NCBI GenBank assembly: GCA_002887195.1
Contig: PJAB01000202.1
Coordinates: 1-34,491 of the forward strand
Length of the DNA: 34,491 nt
From: Chrysochromulina parva
Lineage: Eukaryota > Haptophyta > Prymnesiales > Chrysochromulinaceae
Reading direction: 5' to 3'
Shown: piece after piece, positions 8,282-16,836 of the stretch
Layout of the letters: each line of letters begins with the position of its first letter
How positions within the stretch are numbered: position 1 is the stretch's first letter
The notes under the pieces: model-generated
What the model was told of the DNA's origin: nothing
The model's database searches: none
The model's input: only the letters and a program-made list of their open reading frames with translations
Made by a program: the position numbers and the translations under genes

Positions 8282-9931
8282 ATGAATGACATGACTCAAT
8301 TCTCCCGCCGCAACGCGTCTTCGCGACTCGTCATGCACGCGCCGCAGTCCATAATGATCGCAGCGGTCGCGCTGCTGGCGCTCGCGTTCCTGGAACTCAT
8401 ATTGCGTCGCCTTTTCAACCGTTATCTCTTGTCCCAGCTCCCCAAGCTACCAGGAGACAAGCTCACTCACGACGCGCTCGTGGCGGCGGGCCGCAGCGAC
8501 TGGCCAGATGGCCTTGTGCAGCTTCCAAAGACGCATGGTGTGCTCGTCAGTGACCCGACCATCGCGTGGAAACTACTGCGGTGCGATGATGGGTCTGTGC
8601 GCCGCGATATGTCGGCCTACTCGCGCTTTGGATTCCTGGACGGCACGATGCTGATGCAGCTCCAGTCGACGCCTTCGCACAGGGCACTGCGCTCTGCTTT
8701 GCAGCAGCTCTTCAGCCCTGCGGCGACGCGGGCTGCGCATGCCGACTTGGTCTCGTGCACGGAGCGACTGCTCGATCGCATCGCGGCGCACGTGTCTTCT
8801 AAGGGTCGCGACGCTCCCGTGCCCGTCTATCGTCTCGTGCAGGAGTACGTACTCGATGTGACCGGCCGCGCCTTCCTTTCTTGCGTGATCAGCGATGCCG
8901 ACAGCCGCCGTCTCATCGCCATCTTCGAGGAGTGGCTCGTCGCACCCCCCGAATCCGAGCCGAGGACGCCCTGGGCGCGCGGCGTTGCGTGTGCCCGAGC
9001 CTGGCTCTCGAGGACTGAGCCTCTCGAGCCGTCGCGGCTGCAGAAGACTTACGATGCCGTGCTGCGCCGTATCTGCGACGCGATGGGCGCGGGCGCGGAG
9101 GGTGAAGGCACGACCAAGCCCGTGCGCTCCGTGGCCGCTGCGCTCTCAACAGCCCGCGAGGTGCCTGCAGGCGGCGCGCCAGAGGCGGCGGCGCACGACG
9201 CGGCGTCGTTTGAGGCCACAGTGAGGGACCAGACCGCGGGCTTATTGTTTGCCGGGCTCAACTCGGCCAGCGAGGTAAGAAGCCTGATACAGCTGCTCGC
9301 GGCGCATCCGGAGCTCCAGAGCACGGCGCGCGCCGAGGTGGACACTGCCCTCGCCGGTCGATCCCCTACCTATAGCGATCTGCAGCCCGAGGCCGCGGGC
9401 GCCGTGCCGAGCACCCTCGACTTTTGCCAACGGCTCGTGTACGAGTCGCTCCGCCTCGCGCCTGGCATCGAGCACCTGCGCCTTGTGACCACGCGACTCA
9501 CTCGAGTGGGTGCGGGCTGCGCCAGCGGCAAGGGGGGTGGTGGCAGCGGCGGAAGTGGCGGTGGTGAAGGTGACGACGCCAGCAGCGATGGCAGCGGCAG
9601 CAGCAGGAGCGGTAGCAGCGTCGCCCGTCGCGGCGTGCTGTTGCCTACAGGCACTCGCCTCGTCGTGTCGCCCACTAGCATGCACATGCACCCACGGCAC
9701 TGGCCGCAGCCATGTGACGCGCCGCGGCCAGAGTTCTTCACTCGTGCCGCGCAGAAATCTCGCACTCCAGGCAGCTTCTTGCCCTTCTCGACTGGCGCCA
9801 AAGGCTGCCCCGCCAGCGGCTTCGCGCTGCATGAGATGCGCGTGCTGCTCGTGATGCTGCTGCAGCGCTTTGAGCTCGCTGGAGCGCCCGGTGGGGGCGT
9901 GCTGTGCACGCCGCGCGTCGTATCCAGCTGA
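8282..9931 (+). CDS. Cytochrome P450, membrane-anchored
   Basis: Single-exon gene, 549 aa. An N-terminal hydrophobic anchor (about residues 24-44, IMIAAVALLALAFLELIL) followed by Arg residues suggests ER attachment facing the cytosol. The K-helix ExxR is E388-SL-R391. The heme loop PFSTGAKGCPASGFALHE contains the thiolate Cys509 and matches FxxGxxxC. The I-helix, normally (A/G)Gx(D/E)T, reads AGLNS at 324-328, so the conserved acid and Thr used in oxygen activation are replaced by Asn and Ser. A Gly/Ser-rich low-complexity insertion of about 40 residues (roughly 412-450) precedes the meander. P450s catalyse monooxygenation with electrons from a reductase; the substrate and family cannot be named from sequence alone. 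The altered I-helix could mean an atypical reaction. Confidence 0.87.
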   Translation: MNDMTQFSRRNASSRLVMHAPQSIMIAAVALLALAFLELILRRLFNRYLLSQLPKLPGDKLTHDALVAAGRSDWPDGLVQLPKTHGVLVSDPTIAWKLLRCDDGSVRRDMSAYSRFGFLDGTMLMQLQSTPSHRALRSALQQLFSPAATRAAHADLVSCTERLLDRIAAHVSSKGRDAPVPVYRLVQEYVLDVTGRAFLSCVISDADSRRLIAIFEEWLVAPPESEPRTPWARGVACARAWLSRTEPLEPSRLQKTYDAVLRRICDAMGAGAEGEGTTKPVRSVAAALSTAREVPAGGAPEAAAHDAASFEATVRDQTAGLLFAGLNSASEVRSLIQLLAAHPELQSTARAEVDTALAGRSPTYSDLQPEAAGAVPSTLDFCQRLVYESLRLAPGIEHLRLVTTRLTRVGAGCASGKGGGGSGGSGGGEGDDASSDGSGSSRSGSSVARRGVLLPTGTRLVVSPTSMHMHPRHWPQPCDAPRPEFFTRAAQKSRTPGSFLPFSTGAKGCPASGFALHEMRVLLVMLLQRFELAGAPGGGVLCTPRVVSS

Positions 9932-10164
9932 CGAGAATTTGTGCTCTTTCTTGTGGACGATGATTGTCCGGTCGTGTCCGGTGCGATCCGCGGGCGCTCG
10001 TCTCGCCGCCTCCCCTTCCATCTTGAACCGCCGCGCTGGGCGCAAATGGATTATTCGAAGCTCGTGCACTCAAAAATGGCGCCATGGGTTCTAGATAGAA
10101 GGTTCAACATGCTTTGCAGTACATGCTAGGAGAAGGAAGAATACAGTTGTAGCACAGGCCCACA

Positions 10165-10908
10165 TCACGCCAGCCGTGCGATTCGGCCGCCCAAGGCCTC
10201 AAAAGCTTCCTCTTCAGAACGCGCATCCACGTGGAGGAGCAACAGGCGCTCCGATCGGCTCATGGACGTCCTACGGCGTTCGGCATTGGGCTCGAACCAG
10301 TCCACAAAGCGCCTCTCTCCCGAGCACGAGATGAAGCCCTCTCCTGCGGCCATCAGCGCCTCGATGAGGGTGCGTCGGCCCGGCCTGCCGGGGTCGCCAA
10401 TGACCACCTGCGAGCCAGCGTCGAGCGCTTCGATGCAACGAGCAGCGAGTCCCTCGGCCAGCGACTCTGTGTAGAGGACGTCGCTTGCCACGACGATATC
10501 GGCCGATGGCAGGGGTTCTGCGCCACATATGTTCAGGAGCTCTGTGGATACTTGCACGTGGTTCAACATGCTTGCCTGCTGTATAAGTGCGAGCGACGAT
10601 GAGTCAATATCTGTAGCTACCACCTTCTGTGCAGCACCGACCTTTGCCAACGCAAGAGAGACGAGTCCCGATCCACAACCCAGCTCGAGGGCTATTTCTG
10701 TGGCATTGAGGACCTCACAGTCTTCGGTGAGCCACCGCGCCAACCCAATCGACGAGCCCCAGAGGCGAGTCGCGTAGCTGCCATCTACTTGGAGCAAATG
10801 CAGGTTGATTTCGTCATCCCTCCCAATCGCGATTGTCATGGCAGGGGCACCATTCCAGATCTGGAGGGACGCAGCTGCGTGCGCGAACAGAAGCAGTTTG
10901 TCCACCAT
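10165..10908 (-). CDS. SAM-dependent methyltransferase, family 16 (METTL21-like protein lysine methyltransferase type)
   Basis: 247 aa from the ATG at 10908. The frame is open further upstream to 11175, but that part is low-complexity and lies in the intergenic zone, so I start at MVDKLLLF. The SAM-binding motif I is LELGCGSGLVSLALAKVGA (about residues 75-95), followed by the acidic loop VATDID. The family-specific post II motif is DVLY (D143-Y146), matching the (D/E)xx(Y/F) signature of seven-beta-strand lysine methyltransferases such as METTL21, METTL22 and METTL23. Such enzymes methylate lysines on chaperones or translation factors; the substrate here is unknown. The gene converges with the P450 and diverges from the HNH-helicase. 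Confidence 0.8.
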   Translation of the reverse strand: MVDKLLLFAHAAASLQIWNGAPAMTIAIGRDDEINLHLLQVDGSYATRLWGSSIGLARWLTEDCEVLNATEIALELGCGSGLVSLALAKVGAAQKVVATDIDSSSLALIQQASMLNHVQVSTELLNICGAEPLPSADIVVASDVLYTESLAEGLAARCIEALDAGSQVVIGDPGRPGRRTLIEALMAAGEGFISCSGERRFVDWFEPNAERRRTSMSRSERLLLLHVDARSEEEAFEALGGRIARLA

Positions 10909-11259
10909 GAAAAAATGTTCGCCTGTGGTGTCTTTTGGGTGTCGAATTCTTTCCTGTGAATAACAGCTCAATTTGCGTCTATTCTTTTCGGCGGGAGCAA
11001 GTGCTGACGATCGATTCAGTACCTTTTGTGTTTTTCTAGATTGGCATGCAAGAATCGGCTTTTCACCACCCACACCGAATTTTCTCCCCACGCCCCCCCA
11101 GAGGCACCCCCCGCCACCCGACACAGGCAGCGCACAAAGGCAGCGCCCGTCCCCTCCCTGTCCGGCACCCCCCAAATTCTGTGTTCAGAGCATGTTCTGT
11201 TCCCCCCGCATGAATTCCCCCCTCGTGTAAACCCGCGGGCGGTGCGTGTGTCGATTCTT
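10909..11259. other. Divergent intergenic region between methyltransferase and HNH-helicase
   Basis: 351 bp. The part next to the helicase (about 11080-11220) is very C-rich with runs of C, unlike the flanking coding sequence. It should contain both promoters. No TATA box or clear dyad seen. The helicase frame is open back to 11026, so a longer N-terminus is possible. Confidence 0.45.
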
Positions 11260-14200
11260 ATGCGTACTCTTGGCCTATCGCTGGCACTATCGCTGACGCC
11301 ACGCACGTCGCGTATTCTATTGTCCGCGCCCGCGCCGCCGACACCACCGCGGCGAAGTCTCGCCTCCGACTCCGGATCCCCGCTGGCGCCAACTTCCGCA
11401 GACGACGAGGTGTGGCTCGGCCCTGTGCAGGCACGCGAGTTGAGCGAAGGGCAGAAGAAGGTGGTGGCATACCGTCAGAAGTACATATGCGCTGGCTGCG
11501 AATGTTTGCTGCCGCCCAACCACCAGGTCGACCACATAAAGCCGCTTGCGCTTGGCGGGCACAATGGCCTCTCCAACTTGCAGGCGCTGTGCGTGCCCTG
11601 CCATGCCCGCAAGACCAAGGAGCAACGGAAGCTATTGCTCGCCTCGCGCTACGCCCGCGAGGCGGTGGCGCAAGGTAGTGCCGCTGCGAATGCGAGCACT
11701 GCGGGCGCTGCGGGCGCTGCTGCGGCGGCGGCGCATGCGTCCGTGACCTCCACCATAGATGAGATCGCCATCTCCTCGCTCTCGCTGCTTCGCGGCATGA
11801 ATCAGCAGCAGCTCGCGGCGGTGGTGTGTACCGACGGCCCCGTGCGCGTCGCGGCCGGGCCAGGCACGGGCAAAACGCGTGTCTTGACCGCGCGCATCGC
11901 TCATCTTGTACGAGAGGTGGCCGTCTCGCCGCGCCGGCTGCTGGCGGTGACGTTCACCAACAAGGCGGCACGCGAGTTGCGCGAGCGCGTGACAGCGCTC
12001 ATCGGGCCTGAGGACGCGGATGCGATCACGATGGGCACGTTCCACAGCCTGTGTCTCGCCATGCTCCGCTCCGACGTCGAGCGGCTGCCCGAGGAGCTCG
12101 GGTACCGACGTGGCTTCACCGTTTATGACGAGGACTCCTCGCTCAAGCTCATGCAGAAGATCAAGTCCCGAGTCGAGGGCGGGAAGGCAACGGGCGCCGC
12201 CAAGCAGACGAGCGAGCAGGCGGCCAAGGAGGAGTTTTCCGCCGGCGCGGTGCAGTCGATCATCTCGGCCGCCAAGAACGACGGGTACGATGCCGCCACG
12301 TTCCGTGCGCAGCCGCCGCGTCGGCTGGCCGCCATGCCGACGGAGCAGCTCGCGTTGGTGGGGCGAGTGTTCACTGAGTATGAGGCGACGATGCGTGCCG
12401 AGAACACTGTCGACTTTGATGACATGCTCATCCTCGCCACCACGCTCCTGCGTACGAGCGAGCGCACGCGTCTCAAGTACTCAAGGCACTGGCAGCACAT
12501 TTGCGTGGATGAGTTCCAGGACACCAACGGGCTGCAATACCAGGTCGTCTCGCTCCTCGGGCGCGACCATAAGAACGTCTTTGTCGTGGGCGATGCAGAT
12601 CAGGCCATCTATGGCTGGCGCGGCGCCGACATCCGCAATCAGGCTCGCTTCGACTCGGAATTCGTCATCCGGCCGTTGCCGCAGCACGTGCCAGCGCGCC
12701 CGCTGCCCGCGTCCGCGTACGCGAGCGTCGACGCCCTCAAACAAGCGATCAGCGACTTGCCGTTGCCGCGGCTGCCACGCACGGGCGGCGGGCGGCGGCT
12801 CAACCTGGAGCTCAACTACCGTTCGCGCCAGGCGATTCTTGACGTGGCGCACAGCCTGCTGGCGCCCTCCTACGCACACGACCCCTCCGCACAGCTGCGA
12901 TTGCTCTCGGCCACGACGGCCGCCCGCCTGGCCGCGCCATTCGTCGAAGTCGAGGCCAAGCCAGCGGACAGTCCGTCGAAGCGGCCAGAGCCCGCCCGTG
13001 ACTTGGCTGCGGCTACGCCAGCGCCCGCCCATTCGAAGTTTCGTCATTCGAAGTTTCCGGACGAGGATGACGGCGGGGCGCGGCGGGGCGCGGCGGAGGC
13101 TGGCAAAGAGGCCGAGACTGGCGTGGAGGCATCCACACCCCTCGCATCCTCGACTGCCGAGGAGATGCGAGATGCAGTTCAGATAGTGGCGGTCGAGGAT
13201 GCGGAGCAAGAGGCCGATTTTGTCGTCGACCAGATCCTTCGGTTGCGCGATGGTCTCTCTCTGCGTGCGAACACGCCGCCGACGCGCGCGCGTGCAAAGC
13301 CGCCGTCCATTGCCATCCTGTATCGTACGAATGCGCAGTCGATGGCTTTTGAGCGTCGTCTCGTGCGCGAAGGTGTGCCTTACGTGCTGGCTGCGCAGCG
13401 CTCCTTTTACGCGCGGAAGGAGGTGCGCGATGCACTCAGCTACCTGCGCCTGCTGCGCTCGAACGACACCATCTCTCTCGAGCGCATCATCAACGTACCA
13501 CCACGAAAGATCGGCGCCACCACGCTCGCGACGCTGCACGAGGCGGCGAACCAGCGACAGGCGAGTCTGTGGCAGGCGCTCGAGCTGTATGCGCTGGGCG
13601 ACCCGCTGGGCGCTCCGGCTGGCGCATGCGCCGCTGTTGTGGAGGGGGCTGCTCCAGAGGCCGCCGCCGCTGTCGCGCCACTGCCCAAGATGAGCAAAGC
13701 GGCGACCGAGGCGCTGTGCCGCTTTTATGAGCTCATCATGCGCTTTCGCGCGCTCTCCTCCGCTGCGAGACCAGACGAAGGCAGCGACACGGGCAGGCCT
13801 ACTGGCGGTGTGGCAGGCGAGCTCCGTGGCGGCGTTGAAGGCAAGCAGTGCGCTGAAGCGGAGGACGATCCGGTGAATCTGAAGCTCGTAAGCACCCAAT
13901 TGCGCCGCCAATTCCAGACAGTGGACACCGCCGAGGCTATCGGTGTCCTCAGCGGCTATGGCGACACGACCGCTGGCAGGCAGCCAGTGGCCTCTGTGTC
14001 GGGCGGCGAGAGGGCCGCGGACCGGACGCGCAGCAGTATGAGCGCCGAGAGCTCCGACGGCCTCGCGGAAAAAGTATCTGGGTCAGAGGAGATCGGATCT
14101 GGCTCGGAGGAGATCGTGGCGAGCCCGACTGACTTGTCGAGCCTCTTTCGACTGCTGATGGTCGAATCCGGGTATGAGGCGCTGGCCAAGGCGGACACGG

Positions 14201-14784
14201 AGTCGTCGCGCTGGCGCAACCTGGGCGAGCTGGCGAATCTAGCTCGCGAGCGGCACGTCAGCGAGCTGGACGAGTTCCTCGACCAAATTGCGCTCGTGTC
14301 CGATGTGGATGCACTCGATGCCCACGGGACGCAGATCGTGCGGGACCGTTCCATCGTGCAACTCTCGACCATCCACGCTGCCAAGGGGCTCGAGTTCGAT
14401 GCAGTCTTCCTCGCGGGCGTCGAGGAGGGACTGCTGCCGCACTTTTACTCCTCCAACTCGCTCGACGAGGTAGAGGAGGAGCGCCGGCTCATGTATGTGG
14501 CAATGACGCGCGCCAAGCAGCACCTTGTGGTGACGCACGCCGGCGCGCGCGGCCGCTGGGGCAAGTTCAACTTTGTCGAAGCGTCGCGGTTCCTGCAGGA
14601 CTTACCCGACACGTGCGAGCGGCGCGCGCTCCCTCCGCGCCCGCGCGGGCGTTGGCAGGACAGGACAGGAGGGACAGACCGGGCAGGAGGGACGGACCGG
14701 CCAGGACCACGATTCTCGGGCTCCACCTCCGGACGATGGCGACAGCGTGGCGGCGACGAGGATTTTGAGGATGTCGACGCGTGA
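11260..14784 (+). CDS. HNH endonuclease-UvrD/PcrA-type SF1 helicase fusion
   Basis: Single-exon gene, 1174 aa from the ATG at 11260. Residues 1-50 are Ser/Arg/Pro-rich with a hydrophobic start (MRTLGLSLALSL) and may target an organelle. An HNH nuclease domain lies at about 75-117: CxxC, QVDHIKPLALGG, then N and CVPCHARK, giving the Cys4 zinc site and catalytic His. The helicase follows: motif I GPGTGKT at 200-206, motif Ia VTFTNKAA, motif II DEFQDTN, motif III VVGDADQAIYGWRGAD, motif IV LNYRS, motif V STIHAAKGLEFDAVFLAG (about 1034) and motif VI YVAMTRAKQ. It should be a 3'-5' DNA translocase that may nick or cut DNA. Two low-complexity insertions interrupt the helicase (about 565-640 and 840-970). 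The C-terminus has a short imperfect repeat (GGTDRAGGTDRPG). The helicase is related to bacterial PcrA/UvrD, so plastid or mitochondrial DNA repair is plausible but not shown. Confidence 0.88.
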   Translation: MRTLGLSLALSLTPRTSRILLSAPAPPTPPRRSLASDSGSPLAPTSADDEVWLGPVQARELSEGQKKVVAYRQKYICAGCECLLPPNHQVDHIKPLALGGHNGLSNLQALCVPCHARKTKEQRKLLLASRYAREAVAQGSAAANASTAGAAGAAAAAAHASVTSTIDEIAISSLSLLRGMNQQQLAAVVCTDGPVRVAAGPGTGKTRVLTARIAHLVREVAVSPRRLLAVTFTNKAARELRERVTALIGPEDADAITMGTFHSLCLAMLRSDVERLPEELGYRRGFTVYDEDSSLKLMQKIKSRVEGGKATGAAKQTSEQAAKEEFSAGAVQSIISAAKNDGYDAATFRAQPPRRLAAMPTEQLALVGRVFTEYEATMRAENTVDFDDMLILATTLLRTSERTRLKYSRHWQHICVDEFQDTNGLQYQVVSLLGRDHKNVFVVGDADQAIYGWRGADIRNQARFDSEFVIRPLPQHVPARPLPASAYASVDALKQAISDLPLPRLPRTGGGRRLNLELNYRSRQAILDVAHSLLAPSYAHDPSAQLRLLSATTAARLAAPFVEVEAKPADSPSKRPEPARDLAAATPAPAHSKFRHSKFPDEDDGGARRGAAEAGKEAETGVEASTPLASSTAEEMRDAVQIVAVEDAEQEADFVVDQILRLRDGLSLRANTPPTRARAKPPSIAILYRTNAQSMAFERRLVREGVPYVLAAQRSFYARKEVRDALSYLRLLRSNDTISLERIINVPPRKIGATTLATLHEAANQRQASLWQALELYALGDPLGAPAGACAAVVEGAAPEAAAAVAPLPKMSKAATEALCRFYELIMRFRALSSAARPDEGSDTGRPTGGVAGELRGGVEGKQCAEAEDDPVNLKLVSTQLRRQFQTVDTAEAIGVLSGYGDTTAGRQPVASVSGGERAADRTRSSMSAESSDGLAEKVSGSEEIGSGSEEIVASPTDLSSLFRLLMVESGYEALAKADTESSRWRNLGELANLARERHVSELDEFLDQIALVSDVDALDAHGTQIVRDRSIVQLSTIHAAKGLEFDAVFLAGVEEGLLPHFYSSNSLDEVEEERRLMYVAMTRAKQHLVVTHAGARGRWGKFNFVEASRFLQDLPDTCERRALPPRPRGRWQDRTGGTDRAGGTDRPGPRFSGSTSGRWRQRGGDEDFEDVDA

Positions 14785-14877
14785 GCGAAGCGTTGCAGTG
14801 AAATGCGGGAGCACTACAGTACCGTTGCTTGCTTGCGGAGCCGTCCTTGTGTTTTGACTGACCCGATGAAGTGTTCA

Positions 14878-14904
14878 CCATTTTGGAAGGTTTAACCATT
14901 TTGG
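14878..14904 (+). promoter_or_regulatory. Paired near-CArG elements upstream of the MADS gene
   Basis: CCATTTTGG occurs at 14878-14886 and again at 14896-14904, inside a 12-bp repeat (ACCATTTTGGAA) at 18-bp spacing. SRF/MCM1-type factors bind CC(A/T)6GG; these have five A/T bases. The second copy runs on into AAAATGG, forming a small dyad. They lie about 120-150 bp before the start of an SRF-type gene, which suggests autoregulation, by inference. Confidence 0.4.
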
Positions 14905-15024
14905 AAAATGGCGCGTGGCAACAGCCAAAAGCGTCGAAACCATCAGCCCGATCCGTGAGGGCACGCTGTGCAAGGAAAGTGTGTGCTACCCACACGTCTG
15001 TCGGGTGTCTCAACAAAGGCAGAG

Positions 15025-16067
15025 ATGGAGGCTCCAAAGAGCGAGCACATGGGGGCGCCGGTGGAGCCGCAGGTGGCGCTCCCGCCCCAGGCCCAGCTGA
15101 TCCAGATTCCGATCCCCCCCGAGGCAGGGCCTTCCGCACCCATGCATCCGCTTCCGCCAAATGGGGTAATGATGCCCAACCCCGGCGAGATGATGGGGCA
15201 CATGCCCCCCGGCATGATGCCCCCTGGAATGATGCCGGGGGCACACATGATGGGTGAGCAGATGATGGGCGGCGATGACGATGACGACGACGACGACGAC
15301 GAGGGCGTGCCGGCGAAGCGCAAGCGTGGCGGCCACGGCCGTCGCAAGATTGAGATCGAGTACATTGATGACAAGATCCGGCGGCACATCACCTTCTCGA
15401 AGCGCAAGGCGGGCATCTCCAAGAAGGCGTACGAGCTGAGCCGGCTCACTGGCGCGCAGGTGCGCGTCTGGGGCATGCGAACGACCGACAGCGCCCCCCC
15501 GTGCAAGTGCCCAGCGCTCCCCGTGCTTGGCATGCCCTTGCCCCCGCTTGCCCTTCGCGTGACACGCGTGCCTTCGCCGCCCCGCCCCACCCCCTCACGC
15601 CCCCGCGTGCGCAGGTGCTCCTCCTGATCTCCTCCGAGCGCGGCCAGATCTACTCGTTCGCGACGCCCAAGCTGCAGCCGATCCTGGTGAACGACGGCTC
15701 GAAGACCCTCATCGAGCAATGCCTCAACGCGCCCGACCCGATGGGCCAGCCTCCCCTCCCGATGATGCCGGTGATCGATCAGAGCCAGCAGCAGCATTAC
15801 GACCCGAACCAACTTCACCACTACATGCAGACCGGCCAGGCGCTGCCGCCGGGCATGGTGATGCCGCCGGTGATGCCGCAGGGCTACGCGCCCCAGCCGA
15901 GCATGCAGCAGTACGCATCCGAGCAGCAAATGGCGGCGGGCTCGCTGGTGGCGATGCAGCCCGACGGATCTATGCGCCAAGCTGCGCAGCAGCATGGCTA
16001 CATGCTCGGCCCCGACGGCCAGTACGTCGCTATGGTCCCCGCGCAGCAGCCAGGCATGCAACAGTGA
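15025..16067 (+). CDS. SRF/MCM1-type (type I) MADS-box transcription factor, two exons
   Basis: Exons 15025-15459 and 15615-16067 give 295 aa. The MADS domain starts near residue 105 with GRRKIEIEYIDDKIRRH, continues FSKRKAGISKKAYELS and crosses the junction as LTGAQ|VLLLISSERGQIYSFAT. It is followed by a SAM-type extension (KLQPILVNDGSKTLIEQC) ending near residue 190. These words match animal SRF and yeast MCM1 rather than plant type II MADS proteins, which have a K domain. The protein should bind CArG-like DNA as a dimer in the nucleus. The N-terminal 100 residues are Pro/Met-rich with an Asp run (about residues 86-94) and a basic KRKR. The C-terminal 100 residues are Gln/Met/Pro-rich, as in activation domains. 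Near-CArG boxes upstream hint at self-regulation. Confidence 0.92.
15460..15614 (+). other. Intron splitting the MADS domain
   Basis: 155-bp phase-0 intron from GTGCGC to GTGCGCAG. Removal joins LTGAQ to VLLLISSERG, exactly restoring the SRF/MCM1 core. The 10-bp sequence GCGCAGGTGC is present across both the donor and acceptor junctions. Confidence 0.9.
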
Positions 16068-16520
16068 GCGTGCCCTCGGGTGAGGTAGAGGCCACAGCGG
16101 TGGCGGGTGGCTCTGTGGCGCGCGCGCGCGAGGCCGTGGTTCGGCACGGCCTCTCGCGGATGCTCGTCGCAAGCTGCGCGGGGGAGGGGCTAGGAAAGCA
16201 ACGCATGGACTGTCCGAACGAGTGGGATTACGATGGGGGATAGATCTCGAGCGAAATCTCGAGCCGCGCTGCATCCCTCCTGTTCGGGGGACAGCCCCGC
16301 GGCGCGCGCCTACGTCATGCAGCCGCCAGGGCGGGCTGTGCCAAACTACGTGTGTGTGTGTGAAGTGCGGGTGCGCGGCCGCGCCGCTCCGGCGTCCGGC
16401 CGGGCGGGGACCGGGGTTGGCGGGTCGGCGGTCGGGCCCTCGCGCTCGAGGGCGGTGCGTTTCGCGTTTGCACCCGGTGCGGGCCGTGCGTGTCGGATTG
16501 CTCAACTATTAACTAAGACA

Positions 16521-16545
16521 GTCTACTCAAGGGTCATACCATAAA
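16521..16545 (+). repeat. 25-bp inverted repeat, intergenic arm
   Basis: GTCTACTCAAGGGTCATACC plus ATAAA. The exact reverse complement occurs at 16994-17018 inside the last coding exon of the NUDCD2-like gene. Similarity ends abruptly at both ends of the 25 bp. Confidence 0.85.
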
Positions 16546-16615
16546 CGTTGTTCTTTTTACCAACTCGGCGCCTGTGTACCTATCTGCCACTATCATCGGA
16601 TCCGGTGAAAGCGTC

Positions 16616-16642
16616 CTCGCGGGTCCGTCGCGAACCCGCGAG
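16616..16642. terminator. Hairpin in the convergent intergenic region
   Basis: Perfect 9-bp arms CTCGCGGGT (16616-16624) and ACCCGCGAG (16634-16642) around a 9-nt loop, about 195 bp past the NUDCD2-like stop and 550 bp past the MADS stop. A role in 3'-end formation is a guess; it may simply be a GC-rich dyad. Confidence 0.3.
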
Positions 16643-16836
16643 ATTCTTTCGCGAAGTGCCGGCGGCGGCGCGGGCGCGAGCCGTCGCTCGCCCGGCCAGC
16701 TCGCCGCTCGGCTGGGGCTGCGAGCTGTCTGGAGTCATCGGCCCTGAAGGCTAAACCGATTGGGCCGTCCCAGAAAGCAGCAAAGCACGGCGTGGGACAC
16801 AAAAGATCGGCACGAGGACACGCGTCCATCCCCGGC

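Larger units (their letters stand above)
16068..16836. other. Convergent intergenic region between MADS and NUDCD2-like genes
   Basis: 769 bp with no convincing gene. It holds a (CG)n tract near 16118-16131, a repeated ATCTCGAGC near 16245-16263, a short GT repeat near 16350-16361, one arm of a 25-bp inverted repeat (16521-16545) and a 9-bp hairpin (16616-16642). The 3' UTRs of both neighbours should lie here. Confidence 0.5.

Noticed and set aside
10909..11175. N-terminal extension of the methyltransferase
   Set aside because: Gly/Cys-rich low-complexity translation running into the helicase promoter; the methyltransferase fold is complete from 10908.
12481..13911. 476-codon minus-strand frame opposite the helicase
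   Set aside because: Overlaps clear helicase motifs on the plus strand and shows no recognisable domain.
14943..16505. 520-codon minus-strand frame over the MADS gene
   Set aside because: Low-complexity translation (Ser, Gly, Arg and His runs) opposite a clear MADS domain; it spans the MADS intron and both exons without any motif.
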